Assembly: GCA_017306715.1 (NCBI GenBank)
Contig: JAFKHV010000013.1
Coordinates: 1-64,000 of the forward strand
Reading direction: 5' to 3'
Origin: Legionella sp.
GTDB lineage: Bacteria > Pseudomonadota > Gammaproteobacteria > Legionellales > Legionellaceae
DNA: 64,000 nucleotides
Shown: positions 19,401 through 25,882 of the stretch, piece by piece
How positions within the stretch are numbered: the first letter of the stretch is position 1
Layout of the letters: the number at the start of each line of letters is the position of its first letter
Notes under the pieces: model-generated
What the model saw: only the letters and a program-made list of their open reading frames with translations
The model's database searches: none
What the model was told of the DNA's origin: nothing
Made by a program: the position numbers and the translations under genes

Positions 19401-22134
19401 GGCGAATGAGTGCGTTAAGGCACGTGATTTATCCACCGCGCTGCTCCTTTCAGAATTTAAAAAATTTCGTATATTACCCCGAGATCCTGAATTAACCTAT
19501 GTTAAATTGGTAGCGATCACAGCAGAATTACTCTACCGCAGTAAGGGTAAAGACGGAGCTATAGGCAGTTCCTTCGAGATCAATACCACTCAATATCTTG
19601 CAGTATTAGGAACTTTAAATTCTGGAAGTCACAATACCAGCCAAATTGGCACCGGAGAAGGGAAGTCTCGTATTATGGCTTTATGTAATGCGTGTCAATT
19701 TGCTTTGGGTAAAACGGTCGATTTCGTTACCAGTGATGTGCAATTGGCGACCCGTGACTACTTGGAATTTCAGTCATTTTACAATCTATTGGGGGCACGT
19801 ACCAACATCATTTTGGCTCATACACCTGCTGCTCAATATTGTATTGGTGGAATTAATTATTCTGATGCATCTAATTTGAGTTTGTTTCGTAATAAAGCAT
19901 CCAGTACTGGTTTAGGTCAGGTTGTAATTGATCCAAAAGCAGAAAATCGAAGCCTTATGTTAGATGAAGCGGATAAAACCTATTTTGATGTTGCTGATAC
20001 TCGCTTTAATTTTTCTACCGAAGGCGATGAATCTCTTAAAGGATTAGAGTGGATATATCCTTTAATGATTGATTTTTTTGCTCAGGATGATGTGAATAAA
20101 AATACAGAGTTTCAGGATTTATACTATCAAGACATTGATGGATGCAATAAGGCGTTTTTTAAATTTGCTACATCCAGGCTCGAATCCGATCAGGTAGCAA
20201 GGCTTAAAGCACTCCCCCAAGGACAAATCGAGTCCTGGCAAGAGGCTGCAATAACGGCTCGCGCTTTAAAATTTAAAAAGCATTTTAATATAAAAGCCGA
20301 CGAGCATATTAGTACTCCTTTTGGTCCAAAAGTAGCAAGTGAAGCGCAATTGATAGCAGATAAAAGGGGCTCTAAACATTCTAAATTTTCATATGGGGTG
20401 CATCAATGCCTTCATGCTCGTTTAAACAAATTAAAGGAAAAGCCGCAGTCAGAAGAATCGATTGACCCATCCTTATTAGAAAAATTAAAAAATTGTAAAA
20501 CATTTTTTCATGTTGATGCCGAAAAACAGATTATTTATTCCTCAACCAGTAAAAGCTTATTAGATGATTATTCTCAGGGAGGGGTGACCGCAGTCACCGG
20601 TACGGCTGGATCCCTCATTGAGCAACAGGAAGCCACTAGTTTATATAGCAATATGAAGTTCATATCTGTTCCCAGACATAGCGGGCTAAACAGGGAGGAC
20701 AGACCCATACGCTTGACCGCAGATGAGAAAGATTACATCAAGGTATTGGTTGAATACATCCAGGAAGCCAGACGGAATAATCAACCGGTGCTTGTGATTT
20801 GTAGTGATGATGTTACCAGTGAAAAAATGCAAATTAAACTGAGTAATGCTTTACAGAATAAAGAACCTGTAGGGGAAATGCAGCGTATCGACAGTCAATT
20901 AACCTTAGAAAAGGAAGCTGAGCTTATAGAAAATGCGGGCAAACCGGGAATGGTAACCGTATCCACTGGTATGGTGGGGCGAGGAACTGACATCCACTTA
21001 CATGGTGAAGCAAAAACTCAAGGTCTTAAGGTGTTACTTGCTTATCTGCCTCGTGAACGTGACATGATGCAAATACTAGGTCGTAGTGGACGATTTGGTG
21101 CTCGTGGTGATACACGGATTGTTTTGAATAAAGTGGATCTCAAAGCGACTTTAGGTAAAACTACTTTGAAAGAAGGATTCTATACCGCTCCAGAAACTTA
21201 TATTCGCCAGCAGCAAGCATTGATGGATAGAAAAAATCAATGTGAACGATTAATTAAAAATACACTCAGTGATTTTAGTAAAAAAATCACCGATAATTTT
21301 TTTAAGGAATTTTTAGTAAATATAGAACCAAATCAACGTAAAGAATTAAGCCCGGCATGGATAAAATTTGTTAAAGAAAAAGATCAGCATTGGAATTCTG
21401 TGTGGAAGCAGATTATTAAAGAAATGGATAAAACGAATCCAGAACCTGAGGTAATTAATAAACATTTAGCGAGTCATCAGAAAAAAACGCAAGAGTTATG
21501 GGATGATCTGAGCCGTGAAATCACAGCGCAGCTCCATAAAGGCCCTAACAATTCTGACAAAAGTCTAGCTAAACTTCCTCATAAAGAAGTAGGTGAACTA
21601 AAGCTGGATAATAAAACGACGCAATTAATAAACGGGTTTGATGTAAATAGACTAGTCCCACACAAAGTCAAAATTCATGATAGATACGATCCAGCTCATG
21701 ATGGACGGGCAGTGGTATATAGCAGACCTTTTGAAAAATTAAGAGCATTATTCAGGGGAGAGCGAAGATTATTTGCTGATTTTAGAGCATGGAGAGAGGG
21801 ACATGGAATTCTCTTCCCCAACTTGCGCGCTTTTTTGAATGGACATATGAGTTTTAGTCAATTTTTGTTTGGTTACGGGAAAGATACCAAGAGCTCAGAA
21901 AAAAATCCTGTAGAGGTTAAAAGTTCTGCTGCCAAAGTAGAGTCAAATACCAGTAAAATGTTTTACTCTTCTAATCAACTCATTTGTAATTCTTTAGAAG
22001 TGTTACCTGCTAATGTGGGTAAAAAAGAGGCAACAACCGAGATTAAACCGGAACCTAAAGTCGCCTGTGAGGAAAAACCTGGTGAAAATGTACCTGACTC
22101 ACCGAGAAGAGTGCCGCATCGCTGGGCCAGATGA
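13429..22134 (+). CDS. Giant fusion: Ulp1-like cysteine protease domain + SecA/DEAD-like ATPase
   Basis: This 2901-aa protein starts at a GTG with GAGG eight bases upstream. Residues about 120-300 match the CE-clan (Ulp1/SENP/C48) active-site pattern: His193-Trp194, Asp214 in IKDSF, Gln270 and Cys276 in QKDSYSCGYRALHAL. That predicts removal of ubiquitin-like modifiers or an acyltransferase. Residues about 300-1950 are helical without known motifs. Residues about 2040-2600 carry SecA-type helicase motifs: GTGEGKS (2074-2080), DEAD (2179-2182), a GTAG motif (2391-2394), GRGTDI (2517-2522) and QILGRSGR (2548-2555). The order and spacing are those of SecA, but the SecA preprotein-crosslinking and zinc tail are not seen. 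The C-terminus is basic and Pro-rich. There is no signal peptide. A homologous ATPase half lies at 60348-64000. Probably a secreted effector. Both domain assignments rest on motifs read by eye. Confidence 0.75.
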   Translation: MPTIEQLNSLVNGYLKTKTKDKISDHTAFIEAVAFFENEFGDLLNLEAIAAGNSEFDVERRLFHTFLDQSLNYHESDNRFIFSKINAHASVCVIRQNLDVRDIRSLYSHSSNLGIREKYLKNILGSQEWLIDLDLERSLESMGLRDKIRITRFNPSDIGMQLHFAREKNNDTDIYSLPLLLNKGSEGRQSGCHWFAAVITVDTNTNTVSYKIKDSFRLNENQKKEIAQIIEEGIRFSEKSTSSGVDSTFEAYPNSLINHQSCHIIGEATQKDSYSCGYRALHALLNDPSLAAMVNSNTKAKNYADCTSSSYALVRHFYQEQLNNLIVDKEKVTHLQRGLDFQSSLGHKDKVQLYPEQVVRYLDQISSPVLKTTGAIEPLSQLNPIVVKKLNEFSILKDIISFPATEDKELTPQDYDDFLLNTHVKLIENHKILEKLHIVPCTSVALDGLNFFSANEVILKIKELVIEIADIPNESVAGFIEKFKTLLINMSEKNLKKLTILDNNNKINAELWQVIVDVIKAREIKVDILLPEKFSSTNLQREIDQAVSNNRFMSPAQSYPLKYDAENHPVSNGFKRTRPRQDPAENITVDIELQQEQQAEVAVAAQKMSAQGNNSEVGELEVLSAALFSQFYSQFNKGSFKVSRKSYLISESDAKKRWQSWFGHVDKEGREILSQQLSGITIQACERLLDHPRQFKMGVDLNHLPQGFSVLEYPAGTGKKVLHYDALSFALHNKRNPVAVVITEPPRPKPLPHRLLLSVMEGLNQGSERDQLIASKWQQLQSNPYDREANYLFAAYLPKLMTYNKEQLLQLFNLTFEQNHIDKEQWELIITQTSIIADLFAMSMSLNNPYGQKLSELFGSNQKVQAVVELAKSLHQNPPRVHSALLDQLLAEKPGLLNQYHMWCKKLSSVNADALLQTYSELGEVGLDQLFSYWNDIRLDVLQSTLDALFTNGESYVPFMDKGYQEALAAIEGFSGAQKIWWDILLKKHGKAVGYDELLFLVESFKAFSKQINDKGLKFYNLSADSFKDTESMPIALTRMLTILNNCQQRDVQAQWEQLSQLSLAPTGAIRAIKDGENQDNKCLFVIPEMNAAHYSVLKGYKKATDDWHDLGKMTSLTEAKVEFYKGIAHQKHRLSISFYDQAFEKIKAKNFESSVQVMLAALLYCSTTGVKNELFLKDENESLKEWDNILSILDNLPLPKIIKIPKLVSKVRLDMIDSLFQLSQVPSLPVLDQLFKLICNSVKLETSNPLKIKAELEQKVDSLLQMCTTLENLTRKYDGYDIQYGDAIYEGMKFYNVHDFAASGQNSIFHAHLETAAKITGYSYNENQQSIEAPTELRKLFLRLISTFHITKEDAQSISVKLSRFEDHRSKRKAAEYTLQLLTQIESNDINNTKLTYQDLSTILDATTQSYSAGSLINKTNIENTIKKKLEAYFPKDFFKNLQNQEISAQVLGLLEKEFPLMEEKELILAVLKQFNEAGESLSFGVVVKKIAIIVGAMLPNERRIFLKDLQRSELFHPNPSKTDEKLPIEQFDGLLDAMMSRGHVNDFIYLLAQPGTHKTDGLVQKASLYLSTILPDIEKNTSDVVSKMETLPLATEFLLKNPIETLTATPEVERADQDIFNDFKKLMSDLLNNLLNDQEIDWVAMQTAAEYFRNNFSPKFNSVDLLLDQIKLRIKKASPELPQPKKDVSQNQKSGKGIEEAFKAFGNMVRNLFSKTPQETLKPAPIIETIEVESTPKLDKEYLNTVLKDLMSEEQRRACYPGIFHDLFKNIYKVAEQYSGAKDLIIEFLQRYIENNKNPASLTVNVWNAVVTLQQEFDNLNDSNVVRSLCYHYSGGRGNFTPQNLLALMQSENFQALADSHKKLILNIVSVLLNNEKYFESKQINEIISLASDKGFGESFIGKLKEFYTNAPYPSLTQVILWHETEKNSANYSEALSEKYAHFDRRPCSREIGGELDTKKGNGFELDKAKEKASQFEGIEFLAADLQDMANECVKARDLSTALLLSEFKKFRILPRDPELTYVKLVAITAELLYRSKGKDGAIGSSFEINTTQYLAVLGTLNSGSHNTSQIGTGEGKSRIMALCNACQFALGKTVDFVTSDVQLATRDYLEFQSFYNLLGARTNIILAHTPAAQYCIGGINYSDASNLSLFRNKASSTGLGQVVIDPKAENRSLMLDEADKTYFDVADTRFNFSTEGDESLKGLEWIYPLMIDFFAQDDVNKNTEFQDLYYQDIDGCNKAFFKFATSRLESDQVARLKALPQGQIESWQEAAITARALKFKKHFNIKADEHISTPFGPKVASEAQLIADKRGSKHSKFSYGVHQCLHARLNKLKEKPQSEESIDPSLLEKLKNCKTFFHVDAEKQIIYSSTSKSLLDDYSQGGVTAVTGTAGSLIEQQEATSLYSNMKFISVPRHSGLNREDRPIRLTADEKDYIKVLVEYIQEARRNNQPVLVICSDDVTSEKMQIKLSNALQNKEPVGEMQRIDSQLTLEKEAELIENAGKPGMVTVSTGMVGRGTDIHLHGEAKTQGLKVLLAYLPRERDMMQILGRSGRFGARGDTRIVLNKVDLKATLGKTTLKEGFYTAPETYIRQQQALMDRKNQCERLIKNTLSDFSKKITDNFFKEFLVNIEPNQRKELSPAWIKFVKEKDQHWNSVWKQIIKEMDKTNPEPEVINKHLASHQKKTQELWDDLSREITAQLHKGPNNSDKSLAKLPHKEVGELKLDNKTTQLINGFDVNRLVPHKVKIHDRYDPAHDGRAVVYSRPFEKLRALFRGERRLFADFRAWREGHGILFPNLRAFLNGHMSFSQFLFGYGKDTKSSEKNPVEVKSSAAKVESNTSKMFYSSNQLICNSLEVLPANVGKKEATTEIKPEPKVACEEKPGENVPDSPRRVPHRWAR

Positions 22135-22716
22135 AGTATCCGATTCAAAGTTTAGGGGGGTATCTTTTGAGAACTGTATATGCAGAAAACCCTATAAGTG
22201 AAAATATGGGTGCTGCTATCTTTTTTTCCAGGTAGCCGATTTAGAAGGAACAGAAGTCTGTACTAACTGAACCCACAAAGGATAACCTTGTCTCAAGGCG
22301 ATATTTAGTCATACAGTTGCTTGCTTTCGTTTATATCGGATTAAAAAAAAATTACTATTGTATCCATGATGAAGAAATAATGTAGGGGGCGGCAAAAAAA
22401 AAGTAATAATTGCCGGAGTTTAAATTAAATTACTAGACCAGTTCTTTAAATTGTGCCTCCGTAAGATTGTCAGCCTTGGTGATGCATTAAGAATGCAATC
22501 TGTTTAGATGATTTTTTTGGAAAATTTTCGAATTAAGCTATTTTGTCTTGCAAAATCTTTGTATTAGCCGTGAAATACTTTCTCAATATTTAAAAATAGA
22601 AGAGACTATTTGGTAATGAATGTGAAGCTATTCACAATAGCTTGGATGCTTAATTAAACAATAAATTTCTGCTCATCATTTAAGCAGTGCTGTCTCTTTA
22701 ACTAAGCAGGGGAAAT
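22135..22716. other. Gene-free region with a small inverted repeat
   Basis: No credible gene is present in these 580 AT-rich bases. The one distinct item is a perfect hairpin at 22625-22643, AAGCTATT-CAC-AATAGCTT, about 75 bases before the DUF167 gene. It could be an operator or an RNA hairpin. No U-tract follows it. Confidence 0.45.
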
Positions 22717-23004
22717 ATGTGGTGCATTCGAGAAAAAGATAATCTTAAGGTATTAATTTATGTTCAACCAGGTGCCAAATCAACAGAAATTGTTGGTATC
22801 CATGATGGTGCACTAAAAATTCGCTTAAGTGTTTCACCTATTGACGGGCGTGCGAACGATGCCTTACAGAAGTTTTTGGCTAAAAAATTTGATGTACCCC
22901 TCACTAATGTTAAATTAACTCGTGGAGGGAAAAGCAGGAAAAAGATATTTTCAATTATGAATTCTGATATTAATCCAGAAAGCATATATCCAATTCCTAA
23001 ATAA
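22717..23004 (+). CDS. DUF167/YggU (UPF0235) family protein
   Basis: This 95-aa protein is the usual length of the family. The sequence shows the conserved VQPGAKSTEIVG start of the domain, the 'LKIRLSVSPIDGRAN' core, and the 'VKLTRGGKSRKK' C-terminal strand-helix. The biochemical role of DUF167 proteins is not established. They are small alpha/beta proteins often encoded next to yggT or proline-biosynthesis genes, which is not the case here. AGGGGA five bases upstream supports the ATG at 22717. It stands alone, convergent with the surface protein gene across a strong hairpin. Confidence 0.9.
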   Translation: MWCIREKDNLKVLIYVQPGAKSTEIVGIHDGALKIRLSVSPIDGRANDALQKFLAKKFDVPLTNVKLTRGGKSRKKIFSIMNSDINPESIYPIPK

Positions 23005-23021
23005 ACTCGGTAGTACTCATA

Positions 23022-23052
23022 CTTAATACCTCGAACAAGTCGAGGTATTAAG
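23022..23052. terminator. Perfect 13-bp stem-loop between convergent genes
   Basis: CTTAATACCTCGA at 23022-23034, loop ACAAG, and TCGAGGTATTAAG at 23040-23052 are exact complements. It sits between the ends of two convergent genes and likely ends transcription from both sides, although no long U-tract is present. The TACCTCGAACAAGTCGAGGTA core also resembles dispersed palindromic repeats, so it could be a repeat element serving as a terminator. Confidence 0.6.
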
Positions 23053-23075
23053 GGCGTGTGCAATTGACAATACAA

Positions 23076-24854
23076 TTAAAAATTTCTTATGCAATGCACC
23101 GGATGCGTTTCAGTTTTCCCTGCTAATCCCGTAATACCTGATGGAAAATTTACTACCCGGCCATCACTCATACCCGCATTATTTTGTGTAGAACTCCAAT
23201 AGATGGTAGTTACGAAATTACCAAAATCACAGGGAATAGTGCCATTGCCGCAAAGTGCAGTATTGACTAAGACTAACTCATTTAAAGCAGGCATGTACCA
23301 ATCAGGGGTTGGAGTCCCTCCCAAATTACGGCATTGGTATGCAGCACAATTTGCTGTATCGCCTGAACAAGAACCATCTGCAATAATCGCGTTGGTATTA
23401 GCCGCTCCATCAGTCAGACTGACTGCCCCTGCAATGTTAGTAACGGTATTGGTCCATTGACTCCCAAAACCTGATTCGACCACAACCTTGCCGGTGCCAC
23501 CGCTTTCTGTAAATACAAGTCCCCCAAGATAAGAAAATGCAATTAGAGTTGTAGGACTATTCGCCGTATTACTGCCGCTTATGGTAATAGTACAAGGAGC
23601 ATAAGGGTCAGGTGAGTTTAAAACCAAAATACACGCAGTGTTCGGAGCGACACTGGTACAATTGCTGTCATCAACAGTCAAATTAGGACATGCCGCCTGA
23701 TTACTTACAGTTATAGCATTAGCATTGACGGGGCTTCCTGCATCATTGGTGATTTGAAGGTTCAAAGCAGCTCCTGATACTGTAACCACACGAGAAGATT
23801 GGACGGGGCCTGTGATACTGATTTGGGGCTGACTGGTAACCGTAATATTAAGGTTTACTGTATTGGTATTTGTACCTGCGATGGGGACTAATGTAGGGCC
23901 TTCTTGAGCGCTTGATGCGAAGGTTATTGTGCAACTTGCTCCTATTGCCAAAGAGGCGCCACAAGTAGTGCTTTGCACGCTAAGAGTGCTCCCACCGGGT
24001 ATTGTCGCAAGGAAATTATCCGCGGTAACCACGGAGCTCACATCATTGGTGACTGTAACGACTCCAGTTGAGTTTTCTGCAAATAATAAGGTGGAGGGAT
24101 TCACACTGATAAGTGCGGTGGGGACAGGTGTAACAGTAACGACCACGTTAACACTGTTGGTATTACTACCTGCGATTGAAATATTAGTGGGGCCTTCGGG
24201 CGTTGCAGCCGTAAAGGTTATGGTGCAACTTGCTCCAATAGCAAGAGTGGCACCACAAGTCGTGCTTTGCACACTAACACTACTGCCCCCCGGAATCGTG
24301 GCCATTATGTTATGGGCAATCTCTGTAGATTGAGCACTATTTGTTACAGTCACCACACCACTATTACCTGCTGTAAAACCAAGTGTTAACGGAGTAATTG
24401 AAATCGTCGAGGAGGTTGCTGGGGTCTGGGTTATATTTAATGAGTTTGCCTGGCTGGGCTGATAGCATTGATTCAGATTAGGTGTGCCATTAGCATTGGC
24501 TTGACATAACAGGGGTCCGCCATGAATACCGTCTGCCGGTAAAGCGACTCCTTTAATAAACAGGTCTAAAATGCAGGTACTGCCCGCTTGACCCTTGGGC
24601 GTCACAGTGCAAGATGTTGTTTGAGTTATACCTGCTGTGGGCCTAATGATTAATTGTCGGGTTTTGTTTGATTGATTTTGAACTATGTATTGAACGATAG
24701 CACTCCCATTTTGAGGAATGGCTTGACTGGGTTGGCTATTCGCAGTGGGTTGCATAGTCCATAATGGTGCTCCAGAATGTACTGCTGAAACAAAGCACAT
24801 TGACAAAATAAAAAACAATAATTTAGAGACGGAATATTGGTTGGGGAATTGCAT
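23076..24854 (-). CDS. Secreted repeat surface protein with DUF1566 (Lcl-like) C-terminus
   Basis: This 592-aa protein begins at ATG 24854 (AAGGA seven bases upstream) rather than at the GTG-type start 42 bases earlier. Its N-terminal 27 residues form a signal peptide (hydrophobic 'LLFFILSMCFVSAVHSGA'). Next comes an Ig-like domain similar to the N-terminus of the GH18-like protein at 35372. Then come two clearly duplicated Ig-like repeats of about 93 residues, both containing ATIPGGS..SVQSTTCGA.LAIGASCTITF, and a third diverged copy. The last 130 residues match the DUF1566 pattern (WYMPALNEL ... YWSSTQ ... HCIRNF) found at the C-terminus of Legionella collagen-like adhesins and other surface proteins. 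The role is likely outer-surface attachment. The many cysteines imply disulfides in an oxidising compartment. Confidence 0.75.
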   Translation of the reverse strand: MQFPNQYSVSKLLFFILSMCFVSAVHSGAPLWTMQPTANSQPSQAIPQNGSAIVQYIVQNQSNKTRQLIIRPTAGITQTTSCTVTPKGQAGSTCILDLFIKGVALPADGIHGGPLLCQANANGTPNLNQCYQPSQANSLNITQTPATSSTISITPLTLGFTAGNSGVVTVTNSAQSTEIAHNIMATIPGGSSVSVQSTTCGATLAIGASCTITFTAATPEGPTNISIAGSNTNSVNVVVTVTPVPTALISVNPSTLLFAENSTGVVTVTNDVSSVVTADNFLATIPGGSTLSVQSTTCGASLAIGASCTITFASSAQEGPTLVPIAGTNTNTVNLNITVTSQPQISITGPVQSSRVVTVSGAALNLQITNDAGSPVNANAITVSNQAACPNLTVDDSNCTSVAPNTACILVLNSPDPYAPCTITISGSNTANSPTTLIAFSYLGGLVFTESGGTGKVVVESGFGSQWTNTVTNIAGAVSLTDGAANTNAIIADGSCSGDTANCAAYQCRNLGGTPTPDWYMPALNELVLVNTALCGNGTIPCDFGNFVTTIYWSSTQNNAGMSDGRVVNFPSGITGLAGKTETHPVHCIRNF

Positions 24855-25102
24855 TAGCGCGTCCTTACTTAATGGCGTGATTTCTGTTACAGTCAATGGA
24901 AAGTATTCATTATGGTAATTTATTTAAAACTTAAAATCAAAACTGATTCACCTTAATGTAGCGGCAATTTAAAAATGCTCCCTTATGATCTCGTTGGTCT
25001 AGTCGTTTAAGAATAACTATCATCGAAGCTAAAAAAGACCTGGCAAGAAAAAAATTTCCCATCTAATGGAGAGTACCTTATGTAAACGATAGAGGTCGGA
25101 AA

Positions 25103-25116
25103 TAAGAAATTTCTTA
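25103..25116. promoter_or_regulatory. LetA/GacA-type binding palindrome
   Basis: TAAGAAATTTCTTA is a perfect palindrome and a full match to the TNAGAAATTTCTNA consensus I recall for the LetA response regulator at Legionella rsmY and rsmZ. It lies about 60 bases upstream of a TATAAT box at 25162-25167 that has no good -35, as expected of an activator-dependent promoter. Chance occurrence in AT-rich DNA is possible. Confidence 0.45.
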
Positions 25117-25173
25117 CATGTTATTGCGAATCATCTCACTGGCTAGTTCTAGAAGTGGGGCTATAATCTGAAA

Positions 25174-25249
25174 GTTTGGTACAGCTACTGAATGATGACA
25201 GGATGTCACACTTGAATTTTTTCAGAATTTAAAGGATTAGTAGCTGTAC
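25174..25249 (+). ncRNA. Candidate structured RNA with GGA hairpin loop
   Basis: Downstream of TATAAT (25162-25167), GTACAGCTACT at 25179-25189 pairs perfectly with AGTAGCTGTAC at 25239-25249. Inside is TGACA-GGA-TGTCA (25196-25208), a five-pair stem presenting GGA, the typical CsrA target, and a second unpaired AAAGGATT near 25231-25238. With the LetA-like box upstream this resembles a small CsrA-sequestering RNA. There are only two GGA motifs and no clear terminator follows. The 3' end is a guess. Confidence 0.35.
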
Positions 25250-25378
25250 ACAAGCACGATTACTGCAAAACCGTTGCCTGCCAATAAACATTCCTAGCGT
25301 GACTTCTTTCGTGATATTCATTCTGAATTTAATCGAACATAATATGACTTCGCGATACACTATCATAGTAAGGGCATT

Positions 25379-25784
25379 ATGAGGCGAGGAGCAATTGTTA
25401 GAACTTCTCCTTATTCATCGATAAGCATGACTCTTACGGAACGTAACATATCGAATAATGTCAGTATAAATGGCCCTGGTTTTTTTACTGATTTATTTAA
25501 AATATATAATCTTCCTGATCGCACCCAGGCTAGTATTGAAAAAGGCATTAAGAAATGCGGCATTTAAAGGAAATGTAGAAGATTTAAAACAATTTATTAA
25601 ATTGACCACTAATGTAAATGCTCGAGATAACAATCCTAATAGCGGTAAAATGGCACTTGATTGGGTCCAGTCAAAATGCCAGGATAAAAATAATCCCAAA
25701 CATAAGGATTATTTAGAATGTCTGTAGATATTAACAGAAGCGGGTGCCGTAAACTTCAACCAATCACCAGCACCAAATTACTAA
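25379..25784 (+). pseudogene. Broken ankyrin-repeat gene (frameshift plus stop)
   Basis: The ATG at 25379 has AAGGG five bases upstream. The frame ends early at 25567, but the next frame continues without gap as an ankyrin-type unit (LRNAAFKGNVEDLKQFI, then NVNARDNNPNSGKMALDW). The shift falls in the run of A and G at 25538-25545, where removing one base restores 'ASIEKALRNAAFKG', a plausible continuous sequence. A TAG at 25725-25727 then interrupts 'LECL-ILTEAGA', the end of the next ankyrin repeat, and the frame closes at 25784. This is probably a dead or truncated ankyrin effector gene. A sequencing error could mimic the first lesion but not easily both. Confidence 0.6.
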
Positions 25785-25882
25785 TTATCGCCTGGCTTAT
25801 TTTAGTTGCGAATAATTAAGATAAGCCGGATATCAATTAAAATTTGGACTCTATTGGCATTAACTAACGCAGCGCGATTAAT

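Larger units (their letters stand above)
24855..25378. other. Gene-free region holding a LetA-like site and an RNA candidate
   Basis: No protein gene is visible. The notable contents are the palindrome at 25103-25116, a TATAAT at 25162-25167, and an 11-bp inverted repeat enclosing a GGA hairpin at 25179-25249, entered separately. Confidence 0.5.

Noticed and set aside
22764-23075. 103-codon open frame on the minus strand
   Set aside because: It is antisense to the DUF167 gene and its N-terminus is the palindromic repeat read as codons.
23929-24333. 134-codon open frame antisense to the surface protein
   Set aside because: Its internal repetition is simply the complement of the duplicated Ig-like units.
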